DNA of 64,000 bases from NCBI GenBank assembly GCA_036365455.1, contig JAWQUS010000020.1, positions 8,033,001 to 8,097,000 on the forward strand, written 5' to 3'. The position numbers and the translations under genes are program-made. The notes under the pieces were generated by a model. The model searched no databases. It was not told where the DNA came from and worked only from the letters and a program-made list of their open reading frames with translations. Of the stretch, positions 12,218 to 23,661 are shown piece after piece; the stretch's first letter is position 1; every line of letters starts with the position of its first letter. This stretch comes from Macrosoma leucophasiata. Taxonomy: Eukaryota > Arthropoda > Insecta > Lepidoptera > Hedylidae.

Positions 12218-12292
12218 ACTTCAGGCGAGGGCTCGAACTCGCGACCTACTGGGAATCTAGTCCAGCCGCTCTTCCAATTGAGCTACTGAAGC
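12218..12292 (-). tRNA. tRNA-like gene, left arm (likely pseudogene or SINE-like)
   Basis: Identical or nearly identical to the sequence at 12506-12580, on the opposite strand. A 7-bp acceptor stem, D arm, and T arm with a 'gttcgagcc' B box can be drawn. A T-rich stretch just downstream (minus strand, about 12209-12216) could stop RNA polymerase III. The anticodon arm is irregular, as described for the right-arm copy. Confidence 0.5.
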
Positions 12293-12505
12293 CCTGCCCG
12301 ATTTGTCAAATCTTTCCTTCACATCTATTGCATTGCTTTATGGTAGCAGTAGCGCCATCTATTACCAACTTCGTTTACGATATTCAATAAACTGAAAAGT
12401 CTATTATATCGGTTGCCTAACTAGCATAGTTGGTAATAGATGGCGCTACTGCTACCATAAAGCAATGCAATAGATGTGAAGGAAAGATTTGACAAATCGG
12501 GCAGG

Positions 12506-12580
12506 GCTTCAGTAGCTCAATTGGAAGAGCGGCTGGACTAGATTCCCAGTAGGTCGCGAGTTCGAGCCCTCGCCTGAAGT
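12506..12580 (+). tRNA. tRNA-like gene, right arm (likely pseudogene or SINE-like)
   Basis: This 75-nt sequence folds like a tRNA. Its acceptor arms 'gcttcag' and 'ctgaagt' pair over 7 bp with one G-T at the end. The D stem is 'gctc'/'gagc', and the T arm is 'gcgag' 'ttcgagc' 'cctcgc'. The A box 'tagctcaattgg' and B box 'gttcgagcc' fit RNA polymerase III promoters, and TTTTT follows at 12586-12590. The anticodon stem is imperfect: a 7-nt loop 'ctagatt' (candidate anticodon AGA, 12540-12542) requires an A-C mismatch at its base. The variable loop is short, unlike serine tRNA. I therefore do not assign an amino acid. A tRNA-derived element or pseudogene is as likely as a working tRNA. Confidence 0.55.
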
Positions 12581-12836
12581 CAAAATTTTTCTTTCCATTT
12601 TTCTTTAAAAATAAAATATATTTCACAAGCATGTGTTAATGCGAAATAATATAAAACAAATAATTGTTTAAATTTTGTTATTTAATATTTATTTAAATTT
12701 AATAAAAAACACATATCTTTCTAAATTAGGTATTGTCTAATTCATAGATATAAAGTACACTTTTGACATGAGGAAAGTGTGAAGTTTTTTAAAGCCTAAG
12801 GAGACATAGATTTTTCTGATAATAGAGTTGGAACTT

Positions 12837-13025
12837 GAAGGCATTGGCACCACATTACATCTATGTACCGCCAAATGGTGGTGATTAGTAGCTACAATCG
12901 TTTTTGGGTGAGGAGGTAGGTAATTCACGGTCCACTAATAACTGTTATAGAGGCAAAACAACTAGGTCTTAGTGGTGTCAATGTATTTTTAACTTTGGTT
13001 TTGTGTAGATGCCTACAGGCTGGAA
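12837..13025 (+). mobile_element. SINE-B, old and degraded
   Basis: Weak ordered matches: 'ggcaccacattacatct', 'ccgccaaatggtggtgatta', then near 12995 'gtagatgcctacaggctg'. No tail is preserved. Confidence 0.4.
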
Positions 13026-13950
13026 TAGTCACTTTAATATGTGCAGATGTGCACAAAAATGGTTGCCACCTTAATAATAAAAATATCGTTTTCAGCAACT
13101 ACATAGATACGTCAATTACCTATTAAAGGTAGAATTTTACGCTTGACCCCTACCAATAAAATATAACCGTCTTTGAGAAAACAAATCCGAAATACCTATT
13201 TGACGAATATCCACCGTCATTCTGTTTATATTGTAACCATTAACTGTGTGTACCTACCTACATAACTAAATAACAATTTGTACTTTATCAATTGTGTACT
13301 AAAAAACTATCGCAGTAGGTAAGTTACTAAGATCCCGACATATTTTTTATGAACTGAAAACGGGTAGAGTTTTAAATTCTAGCTAGATGACAAAATAAAT
13401 GTGTTGTTGCAGCGTGTACCTACGTATACCTACCATCAACGATCGTGACAATTCGTTTGTTCGCAACACACGTCACAATGAATAAGAGATGAACTAATTG
13501 CTATAATCTCGGCTCCGTTACAAAGAGTGGCAAACTGATGCAGACAGCATCCAGTTCAGTTTGCTTTACTCTCATGTGATTAATGTCCTCTGCGATCAAC
13601 ATGGACGGTTGATAGACGTTCCTTTGCACGCAGTGTTAGCATTCCACAACATACTGTTCGTTTTTCAATCATGCTTTTCTATGTCAAAATAATTATAATT
13701 GTTGGTAGACTCGTCCTAGTGCCCGATTCTGATTTATTGATTTATGTCCTCCAAAGATTAGTAAATCGTATAATAACTTTTGATAAAATTCATGATCATG
13801 ATCGATTATTAAATAGAAGTTTTAATCTAATAGAAAGTTTAAGTAAAAGACAATAATTATTCTAGAGCAGACAAATAAGAAGGTTTCATATTCATTCAAA
13901 TTTTAAGAAAAAATAAGGCACCATCTTATTTTTTGCAATTCCCGAAAACA
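13026..13950. other. No supported feature
   Basis: The 61-codon plus frame at 13671-13856 is AT-rich and looks like noise. No repeat boundary was found. Confidence 0.45.
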
Positions 13951-13954
13951 TTTC

Positions 13955-14795
13955 GTATGACTACAATAACATTTTTACTGCTACCTACATTCTAAAAGGT
14001 TCTTTTTCAATATCTTCATAATACATCGATGAAAAACCCGATCGATTGTGAGCTGACAATGGAACGCATTTGGCTGAGTCAGATTTACTCGCTGCCCGCC
14101 TTTTTCTCGTACCGGGCACGTGTGTAATTGAAAATCTATTCAATCGCCGTAATTGTTAGAATTGGTGTTGATGTTGAGTGTATGTTCCTGTCGCACGGTC
14201 TATATATTATGTGTCTTTTATTACTATGTACCTATTACTCTTTGACAAGAAAGTTTAATGAAGATTCATTTATTATGTTGGTTTGCCTTACATCGAAGTT
14301 TATGTTGGTTCACTTTTGTTATTGTGAGATTTTGAGTATTTCGATTATTAATGTCATTATATTTTTAAAATTCTCCATCTGGTGTATCTACTCCGTGTAC
14401 GTAAGAGAAGATAAAAATAATTGTCTTTATTAAATTTATCATAATGTACTAAATAAAAATAGATCTTCAATTTTTTTCTACATTTTCATAAAACATTGAT
14501 GAAGACTCCAATTGAATGTGTGCTCAGAATTGAACACATTTGACTGAGTCTGATTCACTTGCTATCAGCCCTTTTCTCGGCCCGGGCACGTGTGTAATTG
14601 CAAATCCATTCAATTGCCGTCATTGTTAGAATACACTGGTCTTGTATGTATTTCTGTCAAAGAGGCTATAGGTATGGCACTGAGCGACAATTAAAGCGTC
14701 ACTATGTATCTAGTAAAAGTAAATATTGGTTCACTTTTGTTATTATAAAATTTTATATTACCATCCTCTTGAAAGGATAGGTAGGTACATAGATT
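13955..14795 (+). repeat. Diverged tandem duplication (two units of about 450 bp)
   Basis: Unit 1 (about 13955-14425) and unit 2 (about 14430-14795) share ordered blocks: 'catcgatgaa'/'cattgatgaa', 'ggctgagtcagatttac'/'gactgagtctgattcac', 'cgggcacgtgtgtaattg' in both, 'attcaatcgccgtaattg'/'attcaattgccgtcattg', and 'ggttcacttttgttatt' in both. The 101-codon frame at 14128-14433 lies in unit 1 but is not conserved in unit 2, so it is not supported as a gene. The unit resembles no other repeat here. The shared CACGTG lies in both units, at 14117-14122 and 14587-14592. Confidence 0.65.
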
Positions 14796-14824
14796 TTTTA
14801 GGAAACTAGTTTAGTAATATGTAG

Positions 14825-14985
14825 TGTCAAAGGTGGGCAACAAGCATGCAGTTCACATTAATGTTAAGTGATGACTGCAGCCTATAGACACCCATACAAA
14901 GACCAGAGGTCAAAATTCAAATGCGTTGCCACCCCTGAGACATTAGTTGTTATGTCTCTGTGATAGTTATTACGGGGCATACAAT
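14825..14985 (-). mobile_element. SINE-B, 3' part
   Basis: Reversed tail 'caacaagcatgcagttcaca' through 'gaccagaggtcaaaattc' to 'acggggcatacaatatt'. The head half is missing. Confidence 0.7.
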
Positions 14986-14989
14986 ATTA

Positions 14990-16150
14990 TTGCGTTAAAG
15001 AACCCTTCTACTACTAACGGCAATACGCCCCAATTGGCAATACGCCTCACTGACCTATTAAGCACACAAGCAAAGCTATGCGCGGTCGATAAAATCAAAA
15101 TTATACACATGATAGACAATATGTTCCACCACTGCTTTTGTAAAATGCTGCAGTATTTGGATTCACAGAAGTGAACATTGTTTTATTTCTATTACAGACA
15201 ATGTCTCACAAATATGAACGGACAACTCTCCGAGGTTCTTAGAGTGCAGAAGATTTAGAAAAAACAATGGAATATGTAAGAAGCAAAAATTGTGACTAAA
15301 TAAGGTTTCAAGAAACTTCATAATTCCGTCTCGAACAGACATCTTACATCGAAAACTATTACAAAACTAAAATGCACGGTTTGCTCAGGGTGGTTGCATG
15401 AGCTGTGTACTGTATGGACGATTTTGATACACTGGGGCATTTTAACTAACGGGTACTTTTAATAAAACTCCCCATCTGTAGTTTATAAATAATTATTTTT
15501 TAAGTTAACTTTATTTATTAAAAAAATATTTTTTTAAGTTAACTTTGTTCCTATTACAATAAACTTTTGATACCTATACCACAGTAATAAATATTCTTTC
15601 TAATTTAAAATCTCACATCTGTCTTTAAATATTTTTGTTTCAGTTTAAAAAAGGCGGGGCGTATTACCCGGTTTTACCCTACTATAATTTAAATACCAGT
15701 CAGTACTAGATAAAAATTTGCAAACATGTCTCCTGTTGAAACAAAACGTTCGCGCCGTTTCTACATTAACATCGAATTTAATACAAATTCCTCACCTGTT
15801 AAATCAAAGCACCCTCCTACATTTGATTACTTAACCACGTTGTGAGTATTATGCGAAGTTGAAATTATTATGGAAATGACATTCATGCTTTTGAAGAGCG
15901 AAGTAACAATTAACACGGTTAATGAACGAGCGGCGCTCCGTGAATATGGAAACTCTTTGACTGTCAAACTCCTTTCAAATCCAAATGTGTGATATGTTGT
16001 AAAATATAACGACTAAACGTGCTTTAAAATAATTCTAAATGCTTATTTTTAGGTTTTCTCGTCACGTAGCGAATATTTTTATCAATAAAAATAATTACTA
16101 ATGGTAGAGCTTTAGTGGCAGATATCGACGACGTAGGTATTACGAAATTA
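14990..16150. other. No recognised gene; small local duplication
   Basis: 'ttttttaagttaacttt' occurs twice (about 15496 and 15530). 'caatacgcccc' near 15020 and 'ggggcgtatta' near 15656 are short inverted echoes. No gene or known repeat was recognised. Confidence 0.4.
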
Positions 16151-16154
16151 CCTA

Positions 16155-16320
16155 ATATTAAAGAAGCATGGGAGGCGTGTCAGGAACGAGATATCTGGCG
16201 CTCCACACTCTCTGCCTACCCCGTAAGGGTCTTGGCGTGATAATACAAACATACATTAATACCTAATCTTGGTGGACAGGTACTACTCCTATTTAGGGGC
16301 AACAGCCCCTATTGCAGTTA
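16155..16320 (+). mobile_element. LINE 3' end with last codons of its polymerase protein
   Basis: Frame 16161-16241 reads KEAWEACQERDIWRSTLSAY and ends in a stop, a typical C-terminus of lepidopteran non-LTR polymerase proteins. Upstream reverse transcriptase sequence is absent, as expected for 5'-truncated LINE insertions. It is followed by a short untranslated tail. Confidence 0.55.
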
Positions 16321-16324
16321 ATGG

Positions 16325-17280
16325 ATATGTTATTTACAAATGAATTAATTAATATTAGTAACCTGTTATATACCCAACTTATTATTAAGTTATTTTTAAG
16401 TGTGATTCAGACAGTACCTAACTCACTCCCTACACGATTAAATAATTAGTAGATATTAGTCTTTACTTTAAGACTTATTAAGTCTGAGACTTACGTTGAT
16501 CATAAAGCACGTGAATATAACTATGTTATCTCAAAACTATAAAACGTAGTTATAATACATGAAATGAACATACATTGGTAGGTAACATACATACATAGTT
16601 TGGATTATTCATAGTTTAACTCAAGTGTTTACTCAACGTGTTTACGCAGACTACCTATTTTAGCAGCCCGCCGGCGGGCTTCCGCCGCTTTACACTTTCA
16701 GAAACCAAAAACTGTTGTAACTCTCCAATTTTCAGGAACAAAACAAATAATATCATCAACAATAACATTGATCCCATTGATCCCCATTTCCAATCACTAG
16801 CCTAGAGGTAACCCTTGCCACAAATATACCATAAGCTGAAATTTTGGCGTGTTTATTATGGGTATTATATGGGTTGTTTCATCCAAATACGGTGACATGA
16901 AACGATATATATAACCTTACGATGGGGTACCATCAGATCGGTGGTTATGTTGTACTAGATGTGATATCTCTTTCAAAATAATTAGCAGAACAGGACCCTT
17001 ACCATGACGTTAAATTTAGGAACTGCCAATGAATGAAAGAAAGAAAGAAAACCTAGAGGGAATAACCATTACATATAATAAAAGCAAAAACAAATATTAA
17101 TAGTAAACTAAAATTAGAATTTAAAGTACTTAGTTAAAACATAATAATCCCAAAATTGTTCAATTCCTTCAATGATGATAAATGAAGAAAAAGAAAAACT
17201 TATTCGTCAAGATCAAAGTTATTCACTTATATTGATGATATTATAGTTAGTGAAGAGGTAGATACAGTATCCATCAATAA
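16325..17280. other. No supported feature
   Basis: AT-rich; no coding or repeat signal. 'gcagcccgccggcgggcttc' at about 16662-16681 is a short GC-rich palindrome. Confidence 0.45.
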
Positions 17281-17286
17281 ATAATG

Positions 17287-17402
17287 CACATCGACCTCAG
17301 GAAGAGACGTCGGCTTATTTCGGATCTGTAGAGCGTTATCTCTTTCGCACCTTACCTATTTGACGTTTGTCGACCATTTCGATCAAGTTTTGACCAATAC
17401 CG
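17287..17402 (+). repeat. Dispersed repeat E, copy 1
   Basis: Matches 55734-55845 over about 110 bp: 'cacatcgacct', 'gtagagcgttatctctttcg', 'caccttacctatttgacg' and 'tttgtcgaccatttcgatca'. Its nature is unknown; it may be part of a LINE untranslated region. Confidence 0.65.
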
Positions 17403-17519
17403 GATTACGGATGCTTACGTAGGCTGTGTGCAGCAGAGGTAACGCTCTATAAAGCTGAAATTATCCGATTGTCTCTTTCATAGGTTCGATGTGAATTATT
17501 TCTTGATGAGCACTGTATG

Positions 17520-17620
17520 TCGTTAGGTCAAGAGGGCTCCCCACCAGCTGACTGACGAACTGGTGAAGACTTTCGTCCAACACTAGACGTCTTTCGGCTG
17601 AAATGATGATGAAAGGTGAA
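17520..17620 (+). mobile_element. LINE 3' tail (CR1/Zenon-like style)
   Basis: 'tagacgtctttcggctgaaa' followed by (TGA)n is the classic tail of a lepidopteran LINE group. The same end is seen at 61705-61735. No coding sequence is attached. Confidence 0.5.
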
Positions 17621-17624
17621 GTAA

Positions 17625-19505
17625 AAAGTGAGCAAAGGATCTTATAGGAGTTTAGCTAAATAGCCAGCCTCAATTTATTTCCTTCCCTTGCACTCTGCAC
17701 ACTTGTGCTTTTTAACTTACCTCTCATTTTTTGCGGAAAACAATAACCCCCTTATTCATAAACGTATTTTAGCTAAAGTGTTGCTAATCTCTCCTTTGTC
17801 TTTTTCTATCCTGCACATTTGACAATGCAACTGACAAAGACAAAGCATTCTATAGCTGAAACGTATCTAATGTACGTTTATGATTAAGGAGGTTAATGTT
17901 TTACATGTAATAACGCTGAATTTGAATTAAACATCTGTTCCCATGAAATACTTACTTATTTGAAACTGCCAAAATTCTATTAAATTTGTATAAATGACAG
18001 GTCGTATGAAGAAACAAGATAAAGTTAATGGTGATTCAGATTAGATTCGCAATAAAAAGGTCACGGTATGCTCACAGTAATATTATCTATGAAGTATATT
18101 TTGCTCCGTTTTTGCAGGATAATGTTTTCACAGTCCGCGTTATTTAAATAAGTAAATAGTACAAGCTATTAGGGTATGAAGATTTTATACAAATAATTTG
18201 ATAAGCATACCTACACTTTCCTATTTCGGGCCGGTTCCAAAACATACGTAAATATAGATAATTAAGTAAGTCTAATTTGAATTCTTATTAGATATTCATT
18301 AATTAATCACTTACCTACTCAATATCATCTATTCAAAAAACTGCAGTCGCCGTACTTTACGATTTTTACTTTTTAACTACTGCATTAATTTTTGATTGAA
18401 AATCCTTGTAATTTTGTTTTTCATATTCATACTGGTATTCTTCATTCAATGCTATTTATATGAACTTCACATAAAGTGATAGAAAATATCCTTAACAATC
18501 TTTAGTGAAAAAATATAAATATTTTTGCTATTAACGCTACTTAAGTAGCGTTCTAATCAATACCAATGTTTTCTTTATTAGTACCAAACCAAACATTTGT
18601 ATCTGATATATTTATATTTAGTAATGTTGTAAATTGTTCTTAAAAACGTAACTCTCATTTATTATTTAAATTCTATTACTCATAAAATATTTAATATACC
18701 ACTTCAAAACAACTAGAGCCATGTATGTCCTCCATGGCCCTCGGCGAGGTTTATACTTCCATGGTAGAGATACGTAGATGCATTGGGTTTTCACTAATGC
18801 CATAAAAAGGAATGTAAAGTGAAATGGGTGCTTGCTCTTTTTTATTATTCCTATATCCTCACACACATTTACCTAAAAGGATTGATTAAAATTAGGCAAA
18901 AATGTGTATATTTTTTAAACTATGCAACAATTGTTTTCACTGTAGATATAAAATACCCTAAGCGCGACAATTTCTTCCTACAGATTTTAAGTGCTGTTAG
19001 AATTTTTTTATCTATTTTGATGTTGATTTCCTTGCAAATAAATTACTTCCCTGCACTACCACTGAAAAAAATATTTGCTTTAAAAGGTGTTGATTTGCTT
19101 GCTGCCGTTCACCAGCGCTAATACAATTATAGTGGATCGACTTCTAAGTCGAATAAAGTAAGAAATAGGATACCATAAGTTCACATTCACTCTCCAACAC
19201 TAACTCATTTCTACTCGTAAATAAGGGTTTTATAAAAACAGATTTTTTTAATCTGACGTCTAGATTTCACAACTAGTTTCCAAAAGTTTTTATTTTACGT
19301 AAGTTATCGAGGTGTACTTTTTCTGACACTTGCTGTTATACTCCTGGACCTTAATGTTTTTACGCATCTCGTAGGTAACTTGTCTAACAGCTACTCACGC
19401 ATTTTTTTTTCAGATCTAAGACATATTTACACGTCTTTTAAATGTTTATTTATTTATATGAATAAAAAAAATGAAAGTATTAAAAACCCATTGTTGAAAT
19501 GAGAA
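17625..19505. other. No supported feature
   Basis: AT-rich. The 100-codon plus frame at 18819-19121 is rich in hydrophobic residues but also AT-biased. It lacks splice context and similarity, so it is not called as a gene. Confidence 0.4.
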
Positions 19506-19509
19506 CTGA

Positions 19510-19760
19510 TTTCCTGGTGGTAAAGTTCCATTGACGGACGGAGCTCGCTAGATCGGAGGCGTTGGTACCAATGCATTACCTAATCTGCTAAATTAAAGTC
19601 TTCGGCACTATCGTTTTCGGGTCAGGTGGTAATGTATGACCTTGTTATTGCCGACATATAGGCATAAGATAGTAGATCTCAGGACTGTCAGCGCATCTAC
19701 ATTAAAATCTCTAGTTTATATGTTTCAAGGCTACAGTATTCCCTTACCATCCATAACCCA
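19510..19760 (+). mobile_element. SINE-B, degraded
   Basis: Head 'tggtggtaaagttccattga', then 'gcattacctaatctgc', 'cactatcgttttcgggtcag' and 'gcgcatctacatt'. The tail is lost. Confidence 0.65.
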
Positions 19761-19764
19761 GTAA

Positions 19765-20970
19765 TCATCAGAACTTTAGAAACTTGTGGGTATTGCTTAA
19801 CCCCACAGTCCCTTTTTCACCCAACCCGAGTCAAGTCTGTGTTTGCTTACTCAGTGCCGCTCCAAATTCAGGAATTACTAGTAAATGTTTGTGTAACAGC
19901 TAAAACTCAAAACATGGGAAAACTTCAGTTCATTTCCTCTTTAATTTTATATAATGCTAATGCAATCCATTACTTGACAAACCAAACACCATAACCACCC
20001 AAAACAATGAAAACCTAGCAAGAGTGACCGCTTCACGGTATTGTTCGTTTCAGAGTAACTAAACTAAACAATGTCGGGTCGGTTCAGTGGTCAGTATTGT
20101 ATCGGATCCCTTCTAGAAGGTTCCAACTATTTAAGTTATTTAGGGGTCAGTCCCGTTGTAAATCTTAATCGCTGTCCAGCCGCTGCAAAGTTGTAGCAAT
20201 GACTCGTGAAAACTATCCTCACATTAATCTTAGATGTCGCTGCCCGATTTATAGAGTTTGGAGTTCTTTGGATTCTACGTTATAGTTTTCTTAAATCATT
20301 GTTTACTTTACATTCCTAATCGTTTTTTTTTTTCAGTTTTTGATGTAATCGAAAGCAGTTATTCTTTTAAAGAACTTAAGAGACTTTCAGTCATAAAAAT
20401 ATATATTAGTAAATTGGGAACGTAAGAAATTATTTAGCAGACAAATAAATTTAATGTAATTTTTTGCAGCCTTGAGACCTTCTTTCTTATTAGTTTCTTA
20501 CAAGGTTTGATTTAAGGCTTTCGAGTATTTTTAACCTTTATATTGTTTTTTTTTATCATGTACGTTTTCAATGCTTTTTTCTTGTACGCAGTCTTACTAT
20601 CTATTGTTTTTATTCTACTGAAGTACCTACTGGATGAGAGCATCAAAATCTTTCTTTCTTTCTTATGAAGTACCTACATCAGTGGTAGCTACACTTCACA
20701 CATTACACCTCACATCGACTATCTAACTATTGTTAGCTGTATTATTTTTATGAAGCTTAATAATAAGCATTGTATACCATTCTTTTACTGTTTATGAGTA
20801 ATAGTACTCGTAAAAGAGTGCTGCAACCGTAGACATGTACAGAGATTAACTAAGACCATCGACGACACAACGCAGCTTATGACTAAGACCCATTTTTTTT
20901 AGTTGACCATACTTTTAATATGTCAGACGAAATAGCATCGCAGCAATTCGCATCGCACCGTTTTGTGTGG
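19765..20970. other. No supported feature
   Basis: No usable frames or recognised repeats; a short (TTTC)n at about 20650. Confidence 0.45.
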
Positions 20971-20974
20971 GCAC

Positions 20975-21112
20975 CCAGAACACGATAGAGCTCACTACCA
21001 TTTAACGCCGGGTATATAAATAAAGCAATGTTGTAGGTACTCAAGTATTCATGTCTACAGTTCGAAGTTCGTTACCTACCAACTTTCTACCACCAGCAAA
21101 TTTAGCTATACA
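20975..21112 (-). mobile_element. SINE-B, head half
   Basis: 'acccagaacacgatagagct', 'actaccatttaacgccgggt' and 'tctaccaccagc' match the family head in reverse; the tail half is absent. Confidence 0.6.
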
Positions 21113-21484
21113 AGTTGTCAATGCTTATGTGACAACAAACAAAACTGTGGTTTTATATTAATCATATAAAATATTACGAGTTTTAACATGTACCTTGTTT
21201 AATCTTTGACGGTGAAAGTAGCAACATTTATCAGCTACCTAATTTATTTGCAACACCTGGGTTGCCTGCGACTTAGACCTTGTTCAAAGTTTGCAAACTT
21301 TCAGAAACTTGTATAAGTGCTCATTTCTCAATAGCAACATGTTATCGTGGTGTGTTTCGACGTTAACTTTACACTTATAAAATGTTTTGAACCATAACAT
21401 TGCTCCTTGAAATGTTAATGATTCAGAGAAGAGACTATATAGGTATACAAACAAAAGGGGTCATAATTGAACAAAACTCTATGT

Positions 21485-22040
21485 ATTAAAAAGAAATGAC
21501 GTTTGTTACTCTCACTAGAACTTGAGAAGGCCTGAAACGATGTAACTAGTTTTTGTTTTGAAATTTCGCAGTTCAAGGATTAAAAAGGATTGAATTGAAT
21601 ATTTAATAGAGAAAATATGAAGAAATTGCAAGGAAAATAGTAAGAGCAACACATAAATATCGTAACGTAACTTCACGCCTGTAATCCTCGAAGGGGTAGG
21701 CAGAGGTAAATGCATGCATTCAAGCATAGATGCAAACAAACACCCACGATTCGCCGAGTACGTTTTGGCCCATGTAACAGGTGACGAGCCTGTTGACATC
21801 TCCGGGCACATTACCAAACTTCGAGGTACTGGGAAATTTCCAGAAAATGGAAAAATCCCAATAGAACCAGAGATAAAGGACTTAACACCATTCTCTCTGA
21901 TAATCCCCCACCCGGGAATCGAATCCAGGACCTCAGCGTAGTAGTAGTGGCCTACCACCACTAGGCTACAGAGGCAGTTACATAAATATCATTTTGCAAA
22001 AAATTAACCTGTTAAATCTTTGATGGTGACCACTTTCCTT
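21485..22040 (+). mobile_element. Non-autonomous repeat D, copy 3, split by SINE-A
   Basis: Left part 21485-21661 has 'aaatgacgtttgttactctc' and 'gcagttcaaggattaaaaag'. Right part 21980-22040 resumes with 'catttt' and 'acctgttaaatctttgatg'. The SINE-A insertion at 21662-21979 lies between them. Confidence 0.55.
21662..21979 (-). mobile_element. SINE-A, full length with 11-bp target duplication
   Basis: On the minus strand it starts with a tRNA-like head, 'actgcctctgtagcctagtg' with B box 'ggattcgattcc', and ends 'ttacaggcgtgaagttacg'. The perfect duplication ACATAAATATC flanks it (21651-21661 and 21980-21990), showing target-primed insertion into repeat D. Open frames here on either strand are by-products of the SINE. 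Confidence 0.9.
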
Positions 22041-22424
22041 TTGATATAAAAAAGGAAACTATAATTGTTTCAAATTTCAACACTAGGAAGCTGGAGTAAG
22101 GTATAAATGAGTCAAATTTGTGTGTGCTTACAAAGTTAAGAGGCTACAAATACAGTTACCACCGATGCCGTAACCAAGAGCTGAGTAACTTTGTTGTTTT
22201 AATTAATTAAAACGACAAGAGTACACCGAGATGGCACACCTAGTTGCACTCGGAGAGAATACGTTTGATTTGTACTAAGTAAGCTTAGAAAATAGTACTT
22301 TAACATTCATAATTCCTCCAGATAGATTGGGTTAAACAGTGGTAACCTACGCCATTGTAAACTATCGTCGCCACCAATCATAAAACCAGGAAGTAGTTTC
22401 ACGATCAATTAAATATAAATTTAA

Positions 22425-23116
22425 CTGATAGTAGAGTTCCCTTGTAGGAAGGAGCTCGAGGGCGTAGACACCACTGCATTACCTAATTTATAATAATAAT
22501 AATAATAATGGCAACCCATTATACGTCCCACTGCTGGGCACGAGTCTCTCCCCTTTTTGGGGGGAGGCCTGGAGCTTACTCCACCACGCTGCTCCAATGC
22601 GGATTGGTGGAGGTGGGTGGGTTAGTGGCCAACCCACTGTCGGATGTTTTCAAACCGCCCATTAGGCCTCCGACAAGGTTTAACGACTGCTATCCATCGA
22701 TAGCAACCGGGACCGACGGCTTAACGTGCCCTCCGAAGCACGGAAACGCGCATTTAATTTGCCACTAGCGGTCACACATCACACTACCCGACCGCGCCCG
22801 TAGTGCTTAACCGAGCAGATCGCTTACGATCTACACCAGCCGCTGGGCCATGCGCGCTTCACCTAATTTACCTAACTTATCTTTTTACCTAATTTATCTG
22901 CCGCTAAATGGTAGTGTTCAGCACTATCGTGTTTCCGGGTAGACGGTAATGTATATAGTATACTTATCACAGAAATATAATAACTAAGGTCTCAGGGGAG
23001 CAACGCATCTGTATTTTGACCGATGATCTTTGTGTTATTGTCTATAGGCCGCAGTCATCACTTAACATCAATGTGAACTGCATGCTTGTTTGCCACCTTC
23101 ATTACATACAATAAAA
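22425..23116 (+). mobile_element. SINE-B, full length, interrupted by SINE-C
   Basis: Head 'gatagtagagttcccttg' to 'gcattacctaattta' (22425-22490) is separated from the middle and tail (22871-23116, 'ctgccgctaaatggtagtgt' to 'gcatgcttgtttgccacc') by the SINE-C insertion. A few extra copies of 'acctaattta'-like sequence follow the insertion. Confidence 0.85.
22491..22860 (-). mobile_element. SINE-C, full length with 10-bp target duplication
   Basis: On the minus strand it begins 'gaagcgcgcatggcccagcg', passes through 'aagccgtcggtcccggttgc', and ends 'cagtgggacgtataatgggt' plus (ATT)n. The perfect duplication ACCTAATTTA (22481-22490 and 22861-22870) marks the insertion. The 3' tail is close to a LINE tail common in Lepidoptera, suggesting which machinery copied it. 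GC content is far above the surroundings. The 86-codon plus frame at 22508-22768 is not a gene. Confidence 0.9.
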
Positions 23117-23659
23117 TAGTTGTAAACTCAACTATCGAATTTGGTGATTGTGAGACCTTTATATCAAAACTATTGATATTTTAATTTAAACACAGACAAT
23201 TTATTGGTCGAACCGAATCTAGTATTGAAAATAAAAAAGCGCCGCATTTATAGTTAAAAGCACTAACATAAACCTGTCACGTGTACAAAACAAACAGGCG
23301 TCTGCTACACGGACAGATCAAGTTAAGCTTCGGCTTCTCGTTTGCTTTTTTTTATCACCCATCTAGTTTACAGTAACAATAGTCCAAGTACTTGATAGTA
23401 CTCGTACATACAAAAATCAGCCAATTACGAGTTGGACTTAATCAAGGTAATCAGTGTGTTTCGTACAATGACATATCAAAAAATATATATTTAAAGATCT
23501 CAAATGTATATTTTCAATAAAGTTTCCAAATTATTTTAACAAATAGGCAAATATTGAATTTTTCGCGATTTTACCATGGAACTAAGACAGATTAGTCCCA
23601 TAGTAGAAGTTGTTCATAATGATGAAAAAAATGACCCTCACACCCCCACACGTTGAAAT
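23117..23659. other. No supported feature
   Basis: AT-rich, no recognised gene or repeat. Confidence 0.45.
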
Positions 23660-23661
23660 TA

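Larger units (their letters stand above)
12187..12612. repeat. Large palindrome carrying two tRNA-like genes
   Basis: Two arms of about 184 bp (12187-12370 and 12428-12612) are almost perfect reverse complements around a 57-bp spacer. Each arm holds, from the inside out, 'atagatggcgctactgct', a conserved linker, a 75-nt tRNA-like sequence and a T-run. I see no open frame and no clear target-site duplication. It could be a fold-back transposon that captured a tRNA gene, or a head-to-head duplication of a tRNA-bearing repeat. The near identity of the arms implies recent formation or gene conversion. Confidence 0.85.

Noticed and set aside
18819..19121. 100-codon frame with membrane-like peptide
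   Set aside because: Hydrophobicity follows from AT-rich codons; no homologous motif or splice signals.
21515..21961. 148-codon minus frame
   Set aside because: It runs through repeat D and SINE-A; other SINE-A copies give similar accidental frames.
22508..22768. 86-codon GC-rich plus frame
   Set aside because: Antisense reading of SINE-C, whose boundaries are fixed by a target duplication.
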